A stretch of DNA of 64,000 nt from Candidatus Methylopumilus universalis (GTDB lineage: Bacteria; Pseudomonadota; Gammaproteobacteria; Burkholderiales; Methylophilaceae): NCBI RefSeq assembly GCF_006365315.1, contig NZ_CP040968.1, positions 310,001 through 374,000 of the forward strand, read 5' to 3'. A program made the position numbers and the translations under genes. The notes beneath the pieces are model-generated. The model was given only the letters and a program-made list of their open reading frames with translations, was not told the origin of the DNA and did not search any database. Positions 19,015 through 27,718 of the stretch are shown here, one piece after another (within the stretch, counting starts at the first letter, position 1; the number at the start of each line of letters is the position of its first letter).

Positions 19015-19659
19015 CTATTTTTTTAATTCAGCAATAATTGTTTCACCATTAAAAACTTTGTCGCCCAAAGTAACTTTTATCTTTGAATTGATAGGTAAAT
19101 ACAAGTCAACACGTGAACCAAATCTTATAAAGCCATACCTTTCACCGACTTCTAATGCATCACCTTTATTTGCGTAGCATAAAATTCTTCTAGCAATTAA
19201 CCCTGCAATTTGAACGCAAGTAATATCAAAACCTTCTTTTGTTTTTAAGTGAAGCGCGCATCTTTCGTTTTCCAAAGAAGCTTTTGATAGAGCTGCATTT
19301 AAAAATTTTCCAGGAAAATACCATTTATTCATAATAATTGATTTGATCGGGCTTTTATTAGAGTGCACATTAAAGACATTCATAAAGACACTTACTTTAA
19401 TTGCGCGTCTATTAAGATAATCGTCTTTACATTTTTCAATCACAATTACTTTGCCATCAGCTGCTGATACCACCATATTTTTTTTAGAGGGCGTGCTTCT
19501 TTTGGGATCTCTAAAAAATTGCAAAATAAATAAAGAGATTACCCAAAGAGGAATTGACCACAAAGCACATAGATTAAATACAAAAGCTGATATGACAATA
19601 GATGCTATTAGAAATGGCCAGCCTTCTTTTGCTATGATTGGGTAAGCTCTTTTTGCCAT
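19015..19659 (-). CDS. psd: Phosphatidylserine decarboxylase proenzyme
   Basis: Membrane-associated enzyme making phosphatidylethanolamine; it cleaves itself to form a pyruvoyl group. The short (PSD-A-like) form of 214 residues has two hydrophobic segments near the N-terminus (PFLIASIVISAFVFNL and LWSIPLWVISLFILQFF), FRDPKR, DGKV, FMNVFNVHSNKSP, and the self-cleavage site GFIRFGSRVDL where Gly-Ser yields the pyruvoyl. The ATG at 19659 is chosen because the longer frame would need a TTG inside ilvC; it sits 4 bases after the ilvC TAG, so it is probably read from the ilv transcript. Confidence 0.88.
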   Translation of the reverse strand: MAKRAYPIIAKEGWPFLIASIVISAFVFNLCALWSIPLWVISLFILQFFRDPKRSTPSKKNMVVSAADGKVIVIEKCKDDYLNRRAIKVSVFMNVFNVHSNKSPIKSIIMNKWYFPGKFLNAALSKASLENERCALHLKTKEGFDITCVQIAGLIARRILCYANKGDALEVGERYGFIRFGSRVDLYLPINSKIKVTLGDKVFNGETIIAELKK

Positions 19660-19663
19660 GGAG

Positions 19664-20689
<1,026 letters not shown>

Positions 20690-20700
20690 TCAGTTTTAAT

Positions 20701-21192
20701 TTATACTTTTAAAATTCTATCACCGCGTCCAATTCCTGACGCACCAGTTCTGACTGTTTCTAAAATAGCAGCTTTATCAATGCTTTCAATATAAGCGTCT
20801 AATTTGCTAGATGATCCTGTTATCTCAATAGTAAATGAGCTGTCAGAAACATCGATAATTCGGCCTCGGAAAATATCACACATTCTTTGCATCTCATCCC
20901 GATACTGAGCATTTGCTTTAACTTTAACTATCATTAGTTCCCGCTCAATAAATTTGCCATCATTTAAATCTAATACTTTTACAACATCAATTAATTTATT
21001 AAGTTGTTTAATGATTTGTTCAATAATTTCATCTGAACCAGAAGTCACAATCGTCATTCTTGAGAGCGTTGCATCTTCGGTAGGTGCAACAGTCAAAGAT
21101 TCAATGTTGTAACCCCTCGCAGAGAATAACCCTGAAACTCTGGATAAAGCACCAGATTCATTTTCCATTAAAAGAGAAATAATATGTCTCAT
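20701..21192 (-). CDS. ilvH: Acetolactate synthase small (regulatory) subunit
   Basis: Regulatory partner of IlvI; binds valine through its ACT domain to give feedback inhibition and raises catalytic activity. The 163-residue protein starts with the ACT domain (HIISLLMENESGALSRVSGLFSARG, residues 3-27, split here only for description) with the glycine-rich GALSRV effector loop, followed by the C-terminal ALS_ss_C region ending in GASGIGRGDRIL. Its ATG directly follows the ilvI stop. Confidence 0.96.
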   Translation of the reverse strand: MRHIISLLMENESGALSRVSGLFSARGYNIESLTVAPTEDATLSRMTIVTSGSDEIIEQIIKQLNKLIDVVKVLDLNDGKFIERELMIVKVKANAQYRDEMQRMCDIFRGRIIDVSDSSFTIEITGSSSKLDAYIESIDKAAILETVRTGASGIGRGDRILKV

Positions 21193-22911
21193 TTATAGAT
21201 CCTCAGCTGTAATCATTTCTGACAAGCCTTTTCCATTAGGAATCATTGGAAATACATTTTCTTTTTGATCTGTAATAAAGTCCATAAAGACCAAGCGCTC
21301 TTTTAGTTTGCTGCTAAAAGCTTCTTTGAGAGCTGGTTCCACATCACTTGGTTTTTCGATTTTCATTCCAACATGGCCATAAGCTTCGGCTAATTTTACA
21401 AAATCAGGCAATGCTTCCATATAGGATTCTGCGTAGCGATTACCATAAAAAAATTCTTGCCACTGCCTTACCATTCCCATGTATCGATTATTAAGATTAA
21501 TAATCTTGATAGGTAAATGAAATTGTTTGCATGTAGATAGCTCTTGAATACACATTTGTATAGAAGCTTCACCGGTAACACAAGCAACCTGAGCATCAGG
21601 ATGAGCTAATTGAGCACCCATCGCATAAGGTAATCCAACTCCCATGGTTCCAAGTCCACCAGAATTAATCCATCTTCTAGGTTTATCAAATGGATAGTAT
21701 TGCGCTGCCCACATTTGATGTTGACCTACATCAGAAGTAATAAAGGCATCGCCTTTTGTGACCTGATGAAGGGTTTGAATAACAAATTGAGGCTTAATGA
21801 GTTTTTTGTCATTTTTAAAATTTAGGCAATTCAACGATCTCCATTGGTCAATTTCTTTAAACCAATGCTTAAGAGATGTATTTTGTTTTATTTTTTCTTT
21901 AGATAAAAGATCATTAAGTTCGGTAAGAACTGAAATGACATCGCCTACGATAGGTATATCAATCTTCACTCTTTTAGAGATGGATGATGGATCTATGTCG
22001 ATATGAATGATTGTTTTTGGTTTGGATAAAAAATGCTCCGGATTACCAATCACTCTGTCGTCGAAACGAGCGCCAACAGCCAACAATACATCACATTCTT
22101 GCATAGCCATATTCGCTTCATAGGTGCCATGCATACCTAACATACCTAGAAATTGCTTATCACTTGCTGGAAAGCCACCCAAGCCCATAAGCGTGCTTGT
22201 TATAGGAGCTCCAATAGTACGAACAAATTTAGTTAATTGTGAAGAGGCATCACCCAATACAACGCCACCACCTGAGTAGATCATTGGTTTTTTTGCACTT
22301 AAAAGAAGTGACAATGCTTTTTTGATTTGGCCGCTATGTCCCTTAATAATAGGGTTATAAGATCTTAAATGAACTGATTTAGGGTAGTTAAACTCATATT
22401 TTTCGGCTGTGATGTCTTTTGGGATATCAACCAAAACAGGACCAGGCCTTCCGCTCGATGCAACATAAAAAGCTTTTTTCATTGTAGATGCAATGTCTTT
22501 AATATCTTTAACTAAGAAATTGTGTTTTACACATGGACGAGTAATACCTACCGTGTCACATTCCTGAAAGGCGTCTTGCCCAATAGCGTAAGTTGGAACT
22601 TGACCGCTAATAATCACCATAGGAATGGAGTCCATATAGGCTGTAGCAATACCTGTCACAGCATTGGTAGCTCCTGGGCCTGAAGTTACAAGAGCGACGC
22701 CAACTTTTCCAGTAGATCTTGAGTATGCATCAGCCGCATGAACGGCTGCTTGTTCATGACGAACTAGGACATGCTTAAATTTATTTTGCTGAAAAACAGC
22801 ATCATAAATATTAAGGACAGCGCCACCAGGATAACCAAAGACGAATTTGACTTTTTCCTCGTGAAGGCATCGAATAACAATTTCTGCTCCAGAAATGTGA
22901 TTTGAGTTCAT
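21193..22911 (-). CDS. ilvI: Acetolactate synthase large (catalytic) subunit
   Basis: Thiamine-diphosphate enzyme condensing two pyruvates, or pyruvate and 2-oxobutyrate, at the start of branched-chain amino-acid synthesis. The 572-residue protein has the N-terminal activating glutamate in VRHEQAAVHAADAYSR (E53 region), the FAD-associated middle domain, and the C-terminal ThDP motif with GEASIQMCIQELSTC through NLNNRYMGMVRQWQ. Upstream 73 bases hold a dyad ACGCTT-t-AAGCGT (22960-22972), but I see no leader peptide or attenuator. Confidence 0.97.
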   Translation of the reverse strand: MNSNHISGAEIVIRCLHEEKVKFVFGYPGGAVLNIYDAVFQQNKFKHVLVRHEQAAVHAADAYSRSTGKVGVALVTSGPGATNAVTGIATAYMDSIPMVIISGQVPTYAIGQDAFQECDTVGITRPCVKHNFLVKDIKDIASTMKKAFYVASSGRPGPVLVDIPKDITAEKYEFNYPKSVHLRSYNPIIKGHSGQIKKALSLLLSAKKPMIYSGGGVVLGDASSQLTKFVRTIGAPITSTLMGLGGFPASDKQFLGMLGMHGTYEANMAMQECDVLLAVGARFDDRVIGNPEHFLSKPKTIIHIDIDPSSISKRVKIDIPIVGDVISVLTELNDLLSKEKIKQNTSLKHWFKEIDQWRSLNCLNFKNDKKLIKPQFVIQTLHQVTKGDAFITSDVGQHQMWAAQYYPFDKPRRWINSGGLGTMGVGLPYAMGAQLAHPDAQVACVTGEASIQMCIQELSTCKQFHLPIKIINLNNRYMGMVRQWQEFFYGNRYAESYMEALPDFVKLAEAYGHVGMKIEKPSDVEPALKEAFSSKLKERLVFMDFITDQKENVFPMIPNGKGLSEMITAEDL

Positions 22912-22984
22912 AGAATTATTGATTGTAATTAATGAGATAGCTATAAACCCTCAACCTTAACGCTTTAAGCGTATTTGGTCAAGT

Positions 22985-23851
22985 TTAGAGACTTTTAAAA
23001 GTCTCAATTTTCATAGATAAATCAATTGCTTTGATATTTTTTGTGAGTGAGCCTAGAGAGATTCTATTTACGCCCGTGAGTGCAATTTTTTTAACATTTT
23101 TTAGCGTAATGTTTCCTGACGCCTCAAGAATCGCTCTTTTTTTATTAATAAGTACAGCTTTATTAAGATTTTTAATATTAAAGTTATCTAACAATATATT
23201 TTTAAAGCCTAGTTCAAGAAATTTTTTCAGTTGATCAAGATTTTCAACTTCAATTTGAATATCTTTATTTTTGGCATGTTTCAGGGCGAGGGGAAGTAAA
23301 TTATCTATTTTTTTAGTGGATTTAATATGGTTTTCTTTGATAAGTATTTGATCATAAAGTCCAATACGCTGATTATTGCCGCCCCCGATCGTGACAGCAT
23401 ATTTTTGTGCAATTCTTAACCCCGGGATTGTTTTGCGTGTATCAAAGATTTTTGCATCAGTGTTTGAAATAGCTTTGACATATTGCTGTGTAATCGTTGA
23501 TGTAGCAGATAGAGTTTGTAAGAAATTAAGCGCTACCCTTTCTCCAGTGAGAATCGGTCTTGCTCTTCCGTAAATCTCACAAAGCCTTTGATTTTTTTTT
23601 ATAATTTCACCTTCTTTAACAAGCCACTTTATTTTGATTTTTGGGTCTAGCATCAAGAAGGTAGAGTTAAACCAAGGAATGCCAGAAATGATGGCTGACT
23701 CTTTAGATTTAACATAAGCCATTGCAAACGATTTTGCTTCGATAAGTTGGGCCGATAAATCAATATTGGCTATATCTTCCTGGAGCGCCGTTTTGATATT
23801 TTTTCGAATGGCTTCAATCAAAGTTTTCTTATTTATTTTTGATCTTTGCAT
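22985..23851 (-). CDS. nadC: Nicotinate-nucleotide pyrophosphorylase (carboxylating)
   Basis: Quinolinate phosphoribosyltransferase of de novo NAD synthesis. The 288-residue protein has the expected order: N-terminal open-face domain, RPILTGERVALNFLQTLSATST (with R and E of the PRPP/quinolinate site), DTRKTIPGLR, KYAVTIGGGNNQRIGLYD, the IKENHI lysine, and ASGNITLKN / GVNRISLGSLT at the C-terminus. ATG at 23851 is preferred to the TTG at 23869 used by the longer frame. NadE, the last step of the pathway, is encoded at 39920-41515. Confidence 0.93.
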   Translation of the reverse strand: MQRSKINKKTLIEAIRKNIKTALQEDIANIDLSAQLIEAKSFAMAYVKSKESAIISGIPWFNSTFLMLDPKIKIKWLVKEGEIIKKNQRLCEIYGRARPILTGERVALNFLQTLSATSTITQQYVKAISNTDAKIFDTRKTIPGLRIAQKYAVTIGGGNNQRIGLYDQILIKENHIKSTKKIDNLLPLALKHAKNKDIQIEVENLDQLKKFLELGFKNILLDNFNIKNLNKAVLINKKRAILEASGNITLKNVKKIALTGVNRISLGSLTKNIKAIDLSMKIETFKSL

Positions 23852-23905
23852 AATGTAGAAGCTTATCAAATTATAATAAATTTAGTTTTTTTAATTGAGA
23901 GAAAA

Positions 23906-24517
23906 ATGAAGCTTTTTTATTCAAACAATAGCCCGTACGCTAGAAAAATAAGAATTTTAATTGATGAGAAAAAAGTTGCAGTGACTTTAGAGAAGGTGGT
24001 ACTTGCTAATAAAAATTGCACTATTCACGAATACAATCCTTTAGCTAAAGTGCCTACATTAGTGATAAACGATATATCAATTTTTGATTCACCAGTGATA
24101 GCTGAATATGTGGACCATAAGAGTGGCCCGCTTTATTTAATACCTAGTGATTTTGATAAAAAAATATTACTAAAAAGATGGGAAGCTATAGCTGATGGAT
24201 TATGCGATGCAGCAGTTGCAATTATGTTGGAAAAAAGAAGGCCGGCCTCTCAACAGAATCCTGATGTTTTTGAAAAGCAAATGAAAAAGATTAGGCTAAG
24301 CCTTAAATGGCTTAATCGAGAGATGGAAGGCAAACAATATTACCTAGAGGATACATTTTCATATGCTGATATAGCAGTCGGAAGTGCTTTGGGATACGTT
24401 CAATTAAGATATCCTGAAATTGACTTTAAGAATGAATATCTAAATCTATATGACTTGCACGAATTGCTTATGCAGCGACCATCTTTTCAGACAACGGTTC
24501 CTGAGCCTTATCTATAG
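23906..24517 (+). CDS. Glutathione S-transferase family protein (YibF-like)
   Basis: 203-residue GST-fold protein: N-terminal thioredoxin-like domain beginning [18 protein letters not shown] with the cis-proline segment KVPTLVI, an N-domain acidic motif DSPVIAEYV, and an all-helical C-terminal domain. The SPYARKIR start resembles E. coli YibF more than SspA. ATG at 23906 follows GAGAGAAA and a TATAAT at 23872-23877; the longer frame starting at 23846 runs into the nadC start and is rejected. The last 50 bases overlap the convergent mnmA coding region. The substrate is unknown. Confidence 0.8.
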   Translation: MKLFYSNNSPYARKIRILIDEKKVAVTLEKVVLANKNCTIHEYNPLAKVPTLVINDISIFDSPVIAEYVDHKSGPLYLIPSDFDKKILLKRWEAIADGLCDAAVAIMLEKRRPASQQNPDVFEKQMKKIRLSLKWLNREMEGKQYYLEDTFSYADIAVGSALGYVQLRYPEIDFKNEYLNLYDLHELLMQRPSFQTTVPEPYL

Positions 24518-25595
24518 CACTTTCAATAATAGCTCCGCCTAAACATACATTGCTCTCATAAACTACCACAGATTGACCCGGGGTAATGGCCCATTGTTTT
24601 TGCCCAAAAAATATTTCAACTGAATCATCTTTTATCATATCAATTTCACAGGGGGCATCAGGTTGGCGGTATCTTGTTTTAGCACCATACACCCAATGTT
24701 TTTCTGGTAACGCCCCATCTATCCAGTGAGCTTTCTTCGCAACTAATCCATCTTTAAATAACAGGGGATGGGTATGCCCTTGAGCAACAATAAGTACATT
24801 TTCTTTAATATTTTTTTCAACTACAAACCAAGGCTCACCATTGCTTGTTTTGGAGCCGCCGATGCCAAGCCCCTGTCTTTGGCCAAGAGTATAAAACATA
24901 AGGCCTATATGCTCTCCCAAAGTCTTTCCGTGTTCATCTTTAATGGGGCCTGGAGAATTCTCTATGTATTTATTCAAAAATTCTGTAAAGGGTCTTTCGC
25001 CAATAAAACATATACCCGTCGAGTCTTTTTTATCGCTGTTATGTAAGCCTTCTTTTTTAGCAATCTCCCTTACATCTTTTTTAAGAAGATTACCTAAAGG
25101 AAATAAAGACTTTGAGAGTTGATGTTGATTAAGGCGATACAAGAAATAACTTTGATCTTTTGTTGAATCGTCTGCTTTAAGAAGCCTATAAAGGCCATCT
25201 GCTTCTTTTATTTGTGCGTAATGACCAGTCGCAATCTTGTCGGCCCCCATTGAAATTGCATGATTTAAAAAAGCATTAAATTTAATTTCAGAATTACATA
25301 AAATATCTGGATTCGGAGTTCTGCCACTTTTAATTTCATTAATAAATTCAGAAAATACCTTTTCCTTATATTCTTTGCTGAAGTTTACTACTTCAATATC
25401 AATGCCAATTTTATCGGCAACAGATACTGCATCCAAAAGATCTTGTTTGCTTGAGCAATACTCATCATCATCGTCATCTTCCCAATTTTTCATGAAGAGA
25501 CCAACGACTTTATAACCTTGGTTTTTTAAGAGTAAAGCAGCTACAGAAGAGTCAACGCCGCCTGATAAACCTACAATGACTTTACTTTTTTGCAT
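24468..25595 (-). CDS. mnmA: tRNA-specific 2-thiouridylase MnmA
   Basis: Thiolates U34 of Lys, Glu and Gln tRNAs using sulfur relayed from TusE. The 375-residue protein has the PP-loop [12 protein letters not shown] (residues 9-20), the catalytic cysteine pair C100 ([12 protein letters not shown]) and C196 ([13 protein letters not shown]), and the C-terminal CLGGAIIES segment. About 17 residues follow that usual end point and are encoded in the overlap with the GST gene. It lies 4 bases downstream of proC in the same leftward transcript. Confidence 0.95.
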   Translation of the reverse strand: MQKSKVIVGLSGGVDSSVAALLLKNQGYKVVGLFMKNWEDDDDDEYCSSKQDLLDAVSVADKIGIDIEVVNFSKEYKEKVFSEFINEIKSGRTPNPDILCNSEIKFNAFLNHAISMGADKIATGHYAQIKEADGLYRLLKADDSTKDQSYFLYRLNQHQLSKSLFPLGNLLKKDVREIAKKEGLHNSDKKDSTGICFIGERPFTEFLNKYIENSPGPIKDEHGKTLGEHIGLMFYTLGQRQGLGIGGSKTSNGEPWFVVEKNIKENVLIVAQGHTHPLLFKDGLVAKKAHWIDGALPEKHWVYGAKTRYRQPDAPCEIDMIKDDSVEIFFGQKQWAITPGQSVVVYESNVCLGGAIIESAIDKAQEPLSEKMVAA

Positions 25596-25599
25596 TTAA

Positions 25600-26403
25600 T
25601 TAATTAAACTCTAAGCCAATTTTTTTTGATTTTTCATAAGCAGCACGAGTAGCCTTTAAAAGCATTTCATTTAATTTATATGATTCAAGTTGCTTCAAGC
25701 CTTCTTCTGTTGTGCCACCTTTTGAAGCGACAGATAAAATGAGATTTTGAAGGTCATTTAATTGATCCAAAGCCAAATGAGATGAGCCGAGCAAAGTTTT
25801 GCCACATAATTTTTCAGCCTCATTTCTTGATAAGCCTAATTCAATCGCTGATTCAATAAATGCATTGAGAAAATAGAATATATAAGCCGGCCCACTTCCT
25901 GAGATTGCTGTAACAGCATCCATTTTAGATTCATCATCTAACCAAATAAACTCTCCAATGGCGCTCACAATTTCTTCGACCGCTAATTTGGTTTTTGTAT
26001 CCAAAACTTCTTTGGTAAAAAGAGCCGTTACACCAAGCTGAATTTGAGCGCACACATTAGGCATAGACCTCACAATATTTTTATGACCGCGTGCCCACTT
26101 CCCAATGGATTCGATTTGAATACCTGCTGCAATAGATAAAATAAGTTGTTCGGAAATTTCAGTGGAAATTGATTTAAGAAGAGATTCAGCTTGTTGGGGC
26201 TTAACGGCAAGTACAATAATTTCATCTTTATCAATTTTTTTAAATTCCGCCATTGAAGAAACTTTGAATTTATTCTCAATGACTAATCTTTTTTTACTAT
26301 CAGATTCAATCACACGAATAAGCGCAGGACTATAATTTTTATTTAATAAGCCGCCAATTATAGCTGCAGCCATGTTTCCACCACCTAAAAAACAAATATT
26401 CAA
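25600..26403 (-). CDS. proC: Pyrroline-5-carboxylate reductase
   Basis: Last step of proline synthesis, NAD(P)H-dependent. The 267-residue protein opens with the Rossmann motif FLGGGNMAAAIIGGL (residues 5-19), has IVLAVKPQQ, RSMPN, and the dimerisation/active-site region AISGSGPAYIFYFLNAFIES followed by VASKGGTTEEGL. Length is typical. Its start overlaps the upstream PLP-binding protein gene by 4 bases, a pairing (yggS-proC) seen across many proteobacteria. Confidence 0.96.
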   Translation of the reverse strand: MNICFLGGGNMAAAIIGGLLNKNYSPALIRVIESDSKKRLVIENKFKVSSMAEFKKIDKDEIIVLAVKPQQAESLLKSISTEISEQLILSIAAGIQIESIGKWARGHKNIVRSMPNVCAQIQLGVTALFTKEVLDTKTKLAVEEIVSAIGEFIWLDDESKMDAVTAISGSGPAYIFYFLNAFIESAIELGLSRNEAEKLCGKTLLGSSHLALDQLNDLQNLILSVASKGGTTEEGLKQLESYKLNEMLLKATRAAYEKSKKIGLEFN

Positions 26404-27116
26404 TTATCGTCCCCTTGAGTTTTCATTGCTCGCGCCCCAAAAATAGCGGTACCTACTCTAACAAGATTTGAACCATGCTCAATCGCTGGTTTGAAGTCAT
26501 TTGACATTCCCATAGACAATGTATCAACAGTATCAATTTGATTTTTTAATTTGGAATAAAGCATATACATGGATTTAAATTCATTAATGACTTGTTCGCT
26601 ACTTTCTGTATTGGTAGGTATAGACATAATACCTCTTAGTTTAAGTTTAGGAAGTTCTTTGAGTGCGCTAACAAGATCCATTAAATGTGATTGTGCATCA
26701 TTCATCCCGATGCCGCTCTTAGTATCTTCGCCACTTGAATTAATTTGAATGCAGATATTTAAAGGGGGAGCATTTGAAGGTCGAAAATCATTAAGAAGTT
26801 TCATGACTTTTATTCTATCTACGCTATGCACCCAATCGAAGTTTTCTGCGATAAGTCTACATTTATTACTTTGAATGGGCCCTAAAAAATGCCACTGAAT
26901 TGCAAACTCTTCTAAATGTAATTTTTTATTAAGCGCTTCTTGAAGATAGTTTTCTCCAAAATTTATGATTCCGGCATTAAAGGCTTCAATAATTTTATCA
27001 AAAGAATGACCCTTGCTTACGGCAACCAGAGTAACTTTCTCAGGAAAATTACTAATAACAGAAGCCTCTAGAATGCTTTCATTGATTCGAGCAATGTTTG
27101 AAGAAATTGTAGGCAT
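26400..27116 (-). CDS. PLP homeostasis protein, YggS/PROSC family
   Basis: Non-enzymatic pyridoxal-phosphate-binding protein (PLPBP) that buffers PLP. The 238-residue protein folds as an alanine-racemase-type barrel: the PLP lysine is K35 in LVAVSKGHSF, then GENYLQEA, WHFLGPIQSNK, the phosphate-binding SMGMSNDFKPAIEHGSNLVRVG region and the GARA end. It is translationally coupled to proC (4-base overlap). A strong terminator upstream separates it from the H1-like gene, so it should have its own promoter, which I could not locate. Confidence 0.92.
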   Translation of the reverse strand: MPTISSNIARINESILEASVISNFPEKVTLVAVSKGHSFDKIIEAFNAGIINFGENYLQEALNKKLHLEEFAIQWHFLGPIQSNKCRLIAENFDWVHSVDRIKVMKLLNDFRPSNAPPLNICIQINSSGEDTKSGIGMNDAQSHLMDLVSALKELPKLKLRGIMSIPTNTESSEQVINEFKSMYMLYSKLKNQIDTVDTLSMGMSNDFKPAIEHGSNLVRVGTAIFGARAMKTQGDDN

Positions 27117-27123
27117 TATTTAA

Positions 27124-27159
27124 ATAAAAAAACCAAGCAAAAAAGAAGTTTGCTTGGTT
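27124..27159 (-). terminator. Second Rho-independent terminator after the H1-like gene
   Basis: Read leftward, an 11-bp stem (27149-27159 with 27131-27141, core CCAAGCAAA/TTTGCTTGG) with a 7-base loop is followed by a run of seven Ts. It lies 60 bases downstream of the H1-like stop and just before the PLP-binding protein gene. Confidence 0.85.
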
Positions 27160-27195
27160 TTAGTTTGTTTAGCAACAAAGAACTTGCTAATAAAA

Positions 27196-27214
27196 ACGGG
27201 ACCTAAAGTCCCGT
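27196..27214 (-). terminator. First Rho-independent terminator after the H1-like gene
   Basis: A 7-bp stem ACGGGAC/GTCCCGT with a five-base loop lies 5 bases after the H1-like stop codon; read leftward it is followed by TTTTA. With the hairpin at 27124-27159 it makes a tandem terminator, consistent with a strongly expressed gene. Confidence 0.75.
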
Positions 27215-27219
27215 AATAT

Positions 27220-27564
27220 TTATTTCTTAGCTGCTGGTTTTCTCTTAGCTGCTGGTTTTCTCTTAGCTGCTGGTTTTCTCTTAGCTGCTGGTTTTCTCTT
27301 AGCTGCTGGTTTTTTCTTAGCTGCTGGTTTTCTAGCTGCTGGTTTTTTCTTAGCTGCTGGTTTTTTCTTAGCTGCTGGTTTTTTCTTAGCTGCTGGTTTT
27401 TTCTTAGCTGCTGGTTTTTTCTTAGCTGCTGGTTTTTTCTTAGCTGCTGGTTTTTTCTTAGCGCTAACTGATGTTGAAGGTTTAGAAATTGTTGCTGGAA
27501 GTGTGCTATTAGTTTCTGCTGGTTTTGAAGAACCAAAAATTGCTGAAATTAATTTTTTGATCAT
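27220..27564 (-). CDS. Histone H1-like lysine/alanine repeat protein
   Basis: 114-residue, extremely basic protein. Residues 1-35 (MIKKLISAIFGSSKPAETNS and a Ser/Thr/Pro-rich stretch) are non-repetitive; residues 36-114 are tandem KKKPAA (7 copies), one five-residue RKPAA, one KKKPAA, four KRKPAA and a final KK. Such AAKKP tails resemble bacterial histone H1-like proteins and the C-terminal tails of some HU or AlgP proteins, which bind and compact DNA. There is no globular DNA-binding domain. It has a good ribosome-binding site (GGAG, 9 bases before ATG), its own promoter and two terminators. The family function is inference. Confidence 0.8.
   Translation of the reverse strand: MIKKLISAIFGSSKPAETNSTLPATISKPSTSVSAKKKPAAKKKPAAKKKPAAKKKPAAKKKPAAKKKPAAKKKPAARKPAAKKKPAAKRKPAAKRKPAAKRKPAAKRKPAAKK
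27223..27459 (-). repeat. 18-bp coding tandem repeat inside the H1-like gene
   Basis: Thirteen consecutive units, twelve of 18 bp and one of 15 bp, encode the KKKPAA/KRKPAA array. The codons are almost identical from unit to unit (only AAA versus AGA at the second lysine position differs by block), so the array has recently expanded or been homogenised and should vary in copy number among relatives. Confidence 0.95.
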
Positions 27565-27618
27565 TTAAAAATACTCCAAAGAATAAAAAAAATTTTTTTT
27601 ACTGCAAATGCAAGTGTA

Positions 27619-27647
27619 AATATGGACTTCTTTTTAAACCTAGTCAA
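27619..27647 (-). promoter_or_regulatory. Sigma-70 promoter of the H1-like gene
   Basis: On the minus strand TTGACT (27642-27647) is followed after 17 bases by CATATT (27619-27624), matching five of six -35 and four of six -10 positions. A start near 27612 gives a leader of about 48 bases that includes an A8T8 block (27585-27600). Confidence 0.55.
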
Positions 27648-27675
27648 GTTTTTATTGCAATTATTTTCATATTAC

Positions 27676-27689
27676 TTTTCGCGCGAAAA
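27676..27689. promoter_or_regulatory. 14-bp perfect palindrome, operator-like
   Basis: TTTTCGCGCGAAAA is a perfect palindrome with a CGCGCG core in an otherwise A/T-rich gap between the pyrC' stop and the H1-like promoter (29 bases upstream of its -35 box). Read leftward it is not followed by a T run, so it is a poor terminator; a protein-binding site is possible. Confidence 0.4.
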
Positions 27690-27718
27690 TTAGTTTTTTT
27701 ATTTAATTTTTTAAATTT

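Noticed and set aside
22960-22972. ACGCTT-t-AAGCGT dyad upstream of ilvI as an attenuator
   Set aside because: Stem is short, no leader peptide rich in branched-chain codons and no T run; at most an operator half-site pair.
27223-27459. The regular repeats looked briefly like a CRISPR array
   Set aside because: Units are 18 bp, directly adjacent, with no spacers, and code for protein; there are no cas genes.
27120-27536. An open frame with RKNQQL repeats on the minus strand across the H1-like gene
   Set aside because: It is the out-of-frame reading of the 18-bp repeat array; any frame without a stop in one unit stays open through all units. The KKKPAA frame has the promoter, ribosome-binding site and sensible N-terminus.
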